Assembly: GCA_031283515.1 (NCBI GenBank)
Contig: JAITBS010000021.1
Coordinates: 1 to 5,978 of the forward strand
Length of the DNA stretch: 5,978 nt
DNA from: Planctomycetaceae bacterium
GTDB lineage: Bacteria; Planctomycetota; Planctomycetia; Pirellulales; Thermoguttaceae
Direction: 5' to 3'
The translations under genes and the position numbers were made by a program. The notes beneath the pieces are model-generated. The model ran no database searches. It saw nothing but the letters and a program-made list of their open reading frames with translations, and was not told where the DNA came from. The number at the start of each line of letters is the position of its first letter. Within the stretch, counting starts at the first letter, position 1. Shown piece by piece: positions 1-5,829 of this stretch.

Positions 1-93
1 ACTGCCGGAAGTGTAAACTCCATTAATAAACAGTTGTACGGGATTTGTTTCTTTTTACGTTATTATCGTTTTGATGATTTATTGTTTATTTTA

Positions 94-2004
94 TTACAAT
101 AAAGCGTCGTATAATGTTACAGGTTGTTTCGGTAATGGTCCCGGTAAAACTAATGATAAAAGCCGTTGATCAATTCGAATAACAATATTTCGATTACAAT
201 TTTTTTCGATAAAATTAGTTCCGTCCTTTCCCCATTTTTTGAGGAAATTCTCTTCAAACGGAGCAGTATCACAATCATCAAGCATTGCTTTTTCACGGGC
301 ATCCATGAAATACTCAGACTGTTTGGAATAGCAATATGGAATCCATAAATCAGGTAACGGAATTAATCTGATTTCAGGACGTGTATCACAAATTTTAAGA
401 CCATCACCTTCCGGTATTGATAAAAGTACGATTTTATCTTTGGAATATTGTTGCCAAACCATGATCAACCACGGCAATTTAGCATGAAATAACGGAGAAG
501 AATGTTCGGAATAGTGAGTTGTATTTTTAAACCGGTAAGCTAGATCACTCTTCATCGGTTCCTCAAATAAGAAAGTACTTCTCGACATATCATCGGGAAC
601 TAAATTATTCTTCACTCTATATTGTGTCCAAAATTCGCTAAACCGGCAATATTCCATTTTGTTGAATCGTTGTGGACTTTGCAGATGAAACAGTTTTGGT
701 ATTAACGTTTCCATTGATTCATACCATGCCGACTTTTCATCAGGAAATCCCCACATAATATGCCATGAAGAAAAAAAACCAAATAAACGTGACCATTTCA
801 AACATTGTACCGCCTGCCAAGCCTGAATTCCTTTATTCATATATTTGAGAACTGGTGTTGAAAGACTCTCAATACCCGGTTGTAACGCCATAACTCCGGC
901 TTCTTTCATGCAACGAAAATAATCACGCGAAACAGAAACTCGTGTTTCATAAAATAACTGATAAGGTGAACCGCGGCGAATCAGTTCTGGAAAAAGCGAA
1001 TCTTGATATTCAGGAGGAACCATGTTATCCGTCATCTCAAACCGGCTAATTCCGTAACGGCATTTCATTGTTTCAAGATCCGCAATGACTTTTTCCGATT
1101 TTTTTATACGATAATTATGTTGTTTACCGTTCAGTCCGCAAAATTTACATCCGCCGGCAATTCCCCATCGGCAACCACGCGAGGATTCGTAAAACAAAAT
1201 CGGTTTGATTTGTTGACCCATTTTGGGACATTTTTTTAACGTTTCAAAATAATCATCGTAATTAGGAGACGGATTGTCATTTAATGAATCAAAAAAAGCA
1301 CGAGGAGCTGAATTCGGATAACCCATACGGCGATGAGGCGGTCCTATTGTACCTTCAGGTAATTGATCAAGAGAAACTTCCGTACCATAATCAAATATCG
1401 TTCGGCAAAGCGGAACAATGGCATCATCTGCATCACCGGAAAAAACATAATCAAGCCACAGAAAATACCGATGATTAGCAATACCAATTTCTGCTTCAAG
1501 ATTAGCTCCGCCTATTAACGTAATAATATCAGGACACAACTCTTTAATTCGCCGGAGCAAACTCAAAGAAGAAAGATGTTGGGCAAGTGTTGATGTGCAA
1601 GCAATAATTTTAGGCGATTGTTCCACAAGTTCTTGAGAAAATGAATCAATAAATTCAGGAATCCAAATCTGAAATTGTTCAAAATATTGATAGAATTTTT
1701 TCGCATGTGCAGAATCAAAACTTCTTGATAATTTTTTCCAAAAAACTTCTTTCGGTAACGGTTTTTCAGGTGAAAATGCACGAAAAAATGCCAGTTCACC
1801 AATAACGTGAATAATGTAATCTATCATTTCCAATGATTCATTCGGCGGAATATATCGTTCCCAAAATAATATATTGGCAAAATAAGTACGCGAGTTGATT
1901 TTTGCCGCTTTGAGTTTTTCCAACAAAATTCCCAATCCCAAAGAAGGTGATGTAAGACTCGAAAAAGGCATATCCACTAAAAGAATTTTATTGTGCAAAA
2001 TCAT
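94..2004 (-). CDS. Cobalamin-dependent radical SAM C-methyltransferase for RiPP maturation
   Basis: This 636-residue protein should transfer methyl groups from S-adenosylmethionine, via methylcobalamin, to unactivated carbons in the precursor core, as PoyB/PoyC do for polytheonamide. Seen: residues 1-205 look like a B12-binding Rossmann region, with a hydrophobic strand at 6-11, IACTSTLAQHLSSLSLLRRI near 134-153, LIGGAN at 163-168 and SGDADD at 189-194. The radical SAM core follows at about 268-460. Its cluster-binding cysteines are C278, C286 and C289, a CX7CX2C spacing followed by GLNG; this long spacing is typical of the RiPP C-methyltransferase family and not a defect. Residues 480-636 form a C-terminal region of unknown role. 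The ATG has only a weak upstream GGA seven bases away. It is the last cluster gene seen, 437 bases after the GNAT-like gene. The family call is firm; sites and number of methylations are unknown. Confidence 0.88.
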   Translation of the reverse strand: MILHNKILLVDMPFSSLTSPSLGLGILLEKLKAAKINSRTYFANILFWERYIPPNESLEMIDYIIHVIGELAFFRAFSPEKPLPKEVFWKKLSRSFDSAHAKKFYQYFEQFQIWIPEFIDSFSQELVEQSPKIIACTSTLAQHLSSLSLLRRIKELCPDIITLIGGANLEAEIGIANHRYFLWLDYVFSGDADDAIVPLCRTIFDYGTEVSLDQLPEGTIGPPHRRMGYPNSAPRAFFDSLNDNPSPNYDDYFETLKKCPKMGQQIKPILFYESSRGCRWGIAGGCKFCGLNGKQHNYRIKKSEKVIADLETMKCRYGISRFEMTDNMVPPEYQDSLFPELIRRGSPYQLFYETRVSVSRDYFRCMKEAGVMALQPGIESLSTPVLKYMNKGIQAWQAVQCLKWSRLFGFFSSWHIMWGFPDEKSAWYESMETLIPKLFHLQSPQRFNKMEYCRFSEFWTQYRVKNNLVPDDMSRSTFLFEEPMKSDLAYRFKNTTHYSEHSSPLFHAKLPWLIMVWQQYSKDKIVLLSIPEGDGLKICDTRPEIRLIPLPDLWIPYCYSKQSEYFMDAREKAMLDDCDTAPFEENFLKKWGKDGTNFIEKNCNRNIVIRIDQRLLSLVLPGPLPKQPVTLYDALL

Positions 2005-2111
2005 GATTTTTTCCGATAGTTTGACACGGGGATAAATGTTTCAAAAAAACGCCAAAGAATTATCGATTCGATTTTTCAGGTCGCAGTTTCGGACAGTAAC
2101 CAATGTATTTT

Positions 2112-2405
2112 GCTCGGCAAAACATAATCAATTATTGTCTCATTGAACAATCCACAATACCGTCACAAAAAATAACAAACCGATTGGATCATTGTTGTAT
2201 CATCAATATCAAGATGACCGCAACTCATTTTTTCTAGGTGAAAAGATCCAAAATAGTTACAACATCTCAACACGTTTCTCATGAACATCAACATGTCAAA
2301 GAACACGTGAAGAGAAAACTGTTTACGTTTCAAAAAGTTACAAAATCGGCAATACATCTTGATATTCCTCAATAATAAACAAAGGAATAACTCTGTCGTT
2401 TTCAC
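2112..2405 (-). pseudogene. Probable decayed gene, possibly a UPF0489/peptide-arginase relative
   Basis: A strong ribosome binding site, AAAGGAG (2411-2417), lies five bases before a GTG at 2405, and the spacing after the GNAT-like gene (36 bases) equals that between the two genes upstream. From this GTG an 80-codon frame is open to 2163, but its product is Cys/Phe/Leu-rich and unlike a folded protein. A neighbouring frame gives more protein-like pieces: VIPLFIIEEYQDVLPIL at 2391-2341, then HVDVHEKRVEML at 2295-2260, interrupted by three stops. Further pieces in other frames are DGIVD (2164-2150) and NETIIDYVLPS (2144-2112). The order and spacing (EE..VLP, then HVDxH, then an IG/DGIVD segment) recall UPF0489 proteins, the family of the proteusin arginase OspR, as remembered without alignment. 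If so, several frameshifts and stops have killed it. The alternative is a genuine small Cys-rich protein of 80 residues. The decay call is moderate; the family call is tentative. Confidence 0.4.
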
Positions 2406-2441
2406 AAAATCTCCTTTAATTACAAATACTTTATTTTTATA

Positions 2442-3344
2442 TTACAATATTTTTACTGCGATCAATTCATGAACAATATCGGAACAAAAATCACCGAATT
2501 GATGTTCGAGAAGTTGTTGAAACCGTTTATTAGCAACTTCAGCAGAAAAGACAGCAAACGGTGCATAATTATTATAAAGGTGTTGCGAAATGACTTTCCT
2601 GAGTAATAAAGGCGTTCCCCAAACCCGTTCACTTTCGGCATTGACAAATAAAGTCGAATAAAAAACGGAAACAGGACTAATCCAGCAAGCTGAACACCAA
2701 CCAACAATTTTGTTATTTTTTAACAAAAATTGACTTATTTTGGAATCATAATTCGATATAAATGGAATCATTGTCTTGGGATGTTGCGGAAGTTGATCAT
2801 CGGATATCATTCCCATCGCTGAAAAAGGAACCAAACGAAAAAAACCGAGTTCCTCCGGTGTTAACGGCGTATATTTTTTCAGATCAAGAAGAGTAGTGTT
2901 TAGTTTGTAATTAATTTTGTACTGTTTTGGATTTTCGAAACCAAATTCGGTTAAGAATTTTCGTAAAAGAAAGTTATTTTCATTTTCATTATTATTTTCA
3001 TCTTTATGTTCAAAAAGGAAAACAGCAACGGAACGGTTTTTACGTTGGGATGCTTGTTTCAAAAGACGGTCAAGAAGTTGTTCCAAAATCGGTACTCCCT
3101 CTGGCAAAGGAATAGCCGCATTGAATGCGTTCAATATCTCCTGATCGGAATCTTTTTGACGTAACGTAAAAGTAATACCGATTGGCTGATTATTTTGAGA
3201 ATTAATAACTCCAACACCATTCAAATATTCCGGCATATTAATTGCAACATAAAATAATTTTTTCCGAAACACCGGAGGACAAATCGGAAGAAAATCACGG
3301 ACATTTGAACGATCAATTGCCTGAAATACCGGAATTAACGTCAT
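2442..3344 (-). CDS. Tandem GNAT-like protein in RiPP operon
   Basis: This 300-residue protein appears to consist of two acetyltransferase-like halves. In the first (about 40-150), a strand near 45-60 is followed by a helix (88-102), a strand VAVFLF (106-111), a low-complexity Asp/Glu/Asn stretch (114-123) and LRKFLTEFGFE (127-137), the usual end of a GNAT fold. In the second (about 203-298), LLKNNKIVGWCSACW (207-221) precedes a strand and ERVWGTPLLLRKVI (239-252), which resembles the acetyl-CoA phosphate loop and its helix, then a strand and NKRFQQLLEHQFGD (272-285). The pyrophosphate-loop match is imperfect, and I cannot say which half is catalytic. It sits between the two radical SAM genes, 36 bases after the epimerase stop, with GAGG ten bases before its ATG, so it is probably co-transcribed. 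It could acylate the peptide, or act in self-resistance. The fold call is by eye; the substrate is unknown. Confidence 0.6.
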   Translation of the reverse strand: MTLIPVFQAIDRSNVRDFLPICPPVFRKKLFYVAINMPEYLNGVGVINSQNNQPIGITFTLRQKDSDQEILNAFNAAIPLPEGVPILEQLLDRLLKQASQRKNRSVAVFLFEHKDENNNENENNFLLRKFLTEFGFENPKQYKINYKLNTTLLDLKKYTPLTPEELGFFRLVPFSAMGMISDDQLPQHPKTMIPFISNYDSKISQFLLKNNKIVGWCSACWISPVSVFYSTLFVNAESERVWGTPLLLRKVISQHLYNNYAPFAVFSAEVANKRFQQLLEHQFGDFCSDIVHELIAVKIL

Positions 3345-3380
3345 AAAATCAGAACCTCGCCCGTAAGATAATAGATGTAA

Positions 3381-4946
3381 CTATTTTAATTTAGTGTTTT
3401 CGGAAAATTCAAAACGGTGTTGCCCGAAAAATTCTGGTGATTCGTCGAGAAAACCATCCTGAAAAAGGAGATTTAAAATTTCGAAAACATCTTCCAATTG
3501 AACGGTAGTATCTTGTTGGCAAATTTGTTCGGCAATTTGATAAGTACTCAGATTACCTGCCTGAACCAATTCTAAAATAAAAGGATTCAATTTATTTTTG
3601 TACGAATAAACACCGGAACGGATTTTCAACAATAAACGTTCCTTATCAGCGGACAATTCCGCTGCAATATCTGGACGGAAGGCAACAAGATTTCTCGGCA
3701 ATAATCGAACAGAAATAATATTTTCTGTCCAGTCTCGAACAATTCTTTCAATATCCGCAACAGAATTAAACGAATCGGAGGCAAGATGCCATTCTCCTAA
3801 AGGATATTTTTCATTGGCACCGCAAGGAGTAAGAAGATCGATTGTTTTTCGTACCATATTAAGACGAAAACCGCTAATACAACAAATTGATGCCGGTTCG
3901 GTTGGCAAAACAGCACCTGTCAGTTTTTCTTTTTTTTGAAACAATTCTTTATGTTCTCTTGCGCGGCCGGCATGACTAATTCCGCTTGATGCTTCAAAAT
4001 TTTGTGTGAGTAATTCAGTATAGAGTAATTCTTCAGGAGTGAAGGCAGCGTGAACGTCATCAAGAATTTTTTCGCTAAGAATGGAAAAACGGTTAATTTT
4101 TGTTCCTCGTTCACGCGAATGTTTGAGAAGCCGCCGTGTTCGTTCTACATCACGTAACGCCACTGCGGTTGTTGTTTGCGGAAATGTACCAAAAATATCG
4201 GCGAAATCATCGCAAAATAATTCGTAATCGGAATTATCGAAGGGTTCTGTTCCATAATAACAGGTTCCGGTTCCTGCCGATTGACCAAGAAAATCGTTGA
4301 AAAATTCAAGAATATTGCGCCACAATTTTATATTGTCACGTGTGTATAAAAAATCTTCGCCTTTTTTTTTCGCATTAACTCCACAAAACCAACAGCCCAC
4401 TGAACAACCATCACTTAATTCAAAAATGAGCGGAGCATGAATCATTGATCGCGCTGATCCATATCCCACTTCAGTGAATAATCGTTCCATTTGACGGCGG
4501 CGCCACATTTTAATCCGTTCATTTTTTGGAACACAAATGATTTGTTGAAGTTCTGCCCGATGGTTGATCTTCTCCTGCAAAAAACAACGATAACGTAAAA
4601 CACTATCTGTCTCTCCCAGCCAAAATGATCCTTCTACATTTCGTAACAAATCTGAATCCCAGATAATTCTAATTTCGTCACAATTAAAATCCAACCCAAG
4701 TTCATTAACAATTTTTTGGGCGTAATTAAAATCTGAACGGCATTGATTTCGAACTTCGATTTTTCCGGTATAAACTTCCAAAAAACGTTTAATATCGGCT
4801 ACGGAACGGATATATTCTGTATCATATTCAGGACTATTAGGAAAAACATTTAATATCCGAAAAAATTTACCGGAATGACGATCAAGAAAATTATTAAATA
4901 GTTTTTCTTGTTCATTAAAACTTGAGAAAAAAGAATCAAAAAGCAT
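3381..4946 (-). CDS. Radical SAM peptide epimerase (PoyD/OspD type)
   Basis: This enzyme should convert L-residues in the precursor core to D by abstracting an alpha hydrogen with a 5'-deoxyadenosyl radical and returning one from the other face. Seen, numbered from the ATG at 4946 (521 residues): an N-terminal region of about 165 residues without clear motif; the [4Fe-4S] motif CSVGCWFCGVNAKKK with C181, C185 and C188 (CX3CX2C); an SPASM-lacking middle region with GTGTCYYGTEPFDN near 225-238; ASICCISGF near 352-360 and TPCGANEKYP near 373-382, whose cysteines (C355, C356, C375) are candidates for the hydrogen-donating Cys known in this family; and a C-terminal winged-helix-like stretch (about 455-503). 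Length matches the family. A TTG at 4952 is two codons upstream, but GGGA lies eight bases from the ATG and only two from the TTG, so the ATG is preferred. The gene follows the NHLP precursor, as in proteusin clusters. Confidence 0.87.
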   Translation of the reverse strand: MLFDSFFSSFNEQEKLFNNFLDRHSGKFFRILNVFPNSPEYDTEYIRSVADIKRFLEVYTGKIEVRNQCRSDFNYAQKIVNELGLDFNCDEIRIIWDSDLLRNVEGSFWLGETDSVLRYRCFLQEKINHRAELQQIICVPKNERIKMWRRRQMERLFTEVGYGSARSMIHAPLIFELSDGCSVGCWFCGVNAKKKGEDFLYTRDNIKLWRNILEFFNDFLGQSAGTGTCYYGTEPFDNSDYELFCDDFADIFGTFPQTTTAVALRDVERTRRLLKHSRERGTKINRFSILSEKILDDVHAAFTPEELLYTELLTQNFEASSGISHAGRAREHKELFQKKEKLTGAVLPTEPASICCISGFRLNMVRKTIDLLTPCGANEKYPLGEWHLASDSFNSVADIERIVRDWTENIISVRLLPRNLVAFRPDIAAELSADKERLLLKIRSGVYSYKNKLNPFILELVQAGNLSTYQIAEQICQQDTTVQLEDVFEILNLLFQDGFLDESPEFFGQHRFEFSENTKLK

Positions 4947-5190
4947 TTTCAAAATCCCGTTTTAAATCGAAACAACAATATTTGCCCCCAATACACCTAA
5001 ATATTGTAATATTAAAAAACCGAAAATAACGATACAATTACAGCAGCGATATGAAAAGTTATTGAAAATTATTTAAGAGATTATATGTAATGATAAAGTT
5101 CAATATTCGACGTTCAGTATTCAATTGGAGTGTTCATTTAAAATGATACTGTTACAAGTTGAATGATATTATTTTTGTTATTTTGTTACA
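4947..5190. other. AT-rich non-coding spacer between precursor terminator and epimerase
   Basis: There is no open reading frame of useful length here on either strand and no tRNA-like or repeat-array structure. The sequence is strongly AT-rich with scattered TAATATT/AATATT words. A weak minus-strand promoter candidate for the epimerase operon is TTGTAT, 17 bases, TAATAT (in the region 5007-5037); it matches consensus poorly. Enzyme genes may therefore depend on read-through from the precursor promoter, or on a promoter I cannot recognise. Confidence 0.5.
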
Positions 5191-5236
5191 TTGATAAAAG
5201 CAGGCAACCTTTATGATGAAGGTCACCTGCCTTTTG
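5191..5236 (-). terminator. Rho-independent (partial) terminator after the precursor gene
   Basis: Two paired blocks form a hairpin: GCAGG (5200-5204) with CCTGC (5226-5230), and ACCTT (5207-5211) with AAGGT (5219-5223), separated by a CA/CA mismatch and closing a 7-base loop. On the minus strand the stem is followed by TTTTATC. An A-run precedes and a T-run follows, so it could work in both directions. It begins 29 bases after the precursor stop codon. Placed between precursor and enzymes, it probably lets only a fraction of transcripts continue, giving more precursor than enzyme (inference). Confidence 0.8.
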
Positions 5237-5259
5237 TTTTTTGCGAGACAGTTATTCAT

Positions 5260-5667
5260 TTAAATGAGAACCGCACCTGCAACCACGATAACACCTGCAA
5301 CTGCACTAACTTCAGAGGCAACATCAGCGGTTGTTACAGTAACAGAAGTTTGCATTGCAGCGACTTGAGATTCAACAGTTACATTGGTACCCGGATCTGT
5401 ACCTCCACGACCGCCGGCAATCGCAGCGAGTTCATTTTTTCCGAGCTTATCGCCGTAGAAATTGGGCAAAACAAATGTTGCAATTACACCCGGTTTATTT
5501 TCTATTACATCAATTGAAAAACCTTCGGGAATTTTTTTTCCTGATTGTTCTTCGATAATTTTTGATGGATTTTCGAGTAATGCTTTGCGGAAAGCAGCAT
5601 CAAAAGCAGCTTTAGCGGCGAGTGATTGACGTAACTGTTCGATTTCGTCTTTTGTCCAGTTTGCCAT
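5260..5667 (-). CDS. Proteusin precursor peptide with NHLP leader
   Basis: This 135-residue protein is the likely substrate of the two radical SAM enzymes. The leader (1-86) has nitrile-hydratase alpha-like features: W4, a helical segment with FDAAFRKALLENPSKII (22-38), IPEGFSIDVIEN (46-57), FVLPNF (65-70) and NELAAIAGG (78-86), the usual end of NHLP leaders and site of C39-type protease cleavage. The core follows either at R87 (49 residues) or, if cut after the second Gly pair in GGRGG (85-89), at T90 (46 residues). Residues 90-135 hold 12 Val, 8 Ala, 7 Thr and 4 Ser, no Cys and one Asn (N95). The tail AVAGVIVVAGAVLI (122-135) is wholly hydrophobic or small. Lack of Cys argues against a lanthipeptide. 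A fine ribosome binding site (AAGGAG, eight bases from the ATG) sets the start. It is the first gene of the minus-strand group, with its own promoter and terminator. The precursor call is strong; the product structure is unknown. Confidence 0.9.
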   Translation of the reverse strand: MANWTKDEIEQLRQSLAAKAAFDAAFRKALLENPSKIIEEQSGKKIPEGFSIDVIENKPGVIATFVLPNFYGDKLGKNELAAIAGGRGGTDPGTNVTVESQVAAMQTSVTVTTADVASEVSAVAGVIVVAGAVLI

Positions 5668-5692
5668 AGGAATATCTCCTTCAAGAAAATTG

Positions 5693-5745
5693 TAAAGTAA
5701 CTAACTATAACATTACACATGTTATGATTAACGTTAATTACTTTA
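5693..5745 (-). promoter_or_regulatory. Long hairpin in the precursor mRNA leader
   Basis: Plus-strand 5693-5705 (TAAAGTAACTAAC) and 5733-5745 (GTTAATTACTTTA) pair over 13 positions with one G-U wobble in the RNA. Inside, 5707-5713 (ATAACAT) and 5719-5725 (ATGTTAT) form a perfect 7-base stem with a 5-base loop. The outer stem would start within a few bases of the predicted transcript start and end before the ribosome binding site, which stays unpaired. This fits a 5' stabilising hairpin for an abundant mRNA; a protein-binding operator is the alternative. A 12-base palindrome, ATTAACGTTAAT (5727-5738), overlaps the outer arm. Confidence 0.55.
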
Positions 5746-5752
5746 ACACCAT

Positions 5753-5780
5753 ATTATGGCATATTTGTAAAAAATATCAA
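5753..5780 (-). promoter_or_regulatory. Sigma-70-type promoter for the precursor gene
   Basis: On the minus strand TTGATA (5780-5775, five of six matches to the -35 consensus) and CATAAT (5758-5753, five of six to the -10) are 16 bases apart. Transcription would start near 5746, giving an untranslated leader of about 80 bases that holds the hairpin described above. It is the only near-consensus pair I see upstream of the precursor, and it probably drives the whole minus-strand group, with attenuation after the first gene. Confidence 0.65.
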
Positions 5781-5829
5781 GAGGGGGATTTAAACATGGG
5801 GTTACTTTACAAGCAATCGCTTGTCAATC

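Larger units (their letters stand above)
5690..5812. repeat. Perfect 12-base inverted repeat plus a third motif copy around the promoter
   Basis: TTGTAAAGTAAC at 5690-5701 is the exact reverse complement of GTTACTTTACAA at 5801-5812. The 8-base centre, TTACTTTA, occurs a third time at 5738-5745, at the predicted transcript start. The copies thus flank and overlap the precursor promoter: one upstream of the -35 box, one at the start site and one in the leader. This arrangement suits a regulator binding several sites, but the leftmost and middle copies also form the leader hairpin arms, so one explanation may account for two of them. Confidence 0.5.

Noticed and set aside
1..54. Minus-strand reading KETNPVQLFINGVYTSGS at the left edge, somewhat like the N-terminus of an aldehyde dehydrogenase.
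   Set aside because: A stop precedes it directly, there is no ATG/GTG/TTG start or ribosome binding site, and only 18 codons are visible; the likeness may be chance.
278..1172. Suspicion that the CX7CX2C spacing in the methyltransferase marks a broken radical SAM motif.
   Set aside because: The long spacing followed by GLNG is usual for RiPP-maturation C-methyltransferases, and the remaining domain is full length.
1003..1478. Plus-strand frames of 64-78 codons inside the methyltransferase gene.
   Set aside because: They are antisense to a well-supported gene that contains the cluster-binding motif, and their products show no recognisable domain.
5007..5037. Candidate promoter TTGTAT, 17 bases, TAATAT before the epimerase.
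   Set aside because: The match to consensus is poor in both boxes, and such words are expected by chance in sequence this AT-rich.
5191..5517. Plus-strand frame of 108 codons opposite the precursor.
   Set aside because: It starts inside the terminator hairpin and is antisense to the well-supported NHLP precursor; its Cys/Asn-rich product follows from the reverse complement of Val/Ala/Thr codons.
5260..5667. Lanthipeptide or thiazole/oxazole precursor.
   Set aside because: The core has no Cys, and no LanM, YcaO or dehydrogenase gene is in the window; the neighbouring enzymes are radical SAM types.
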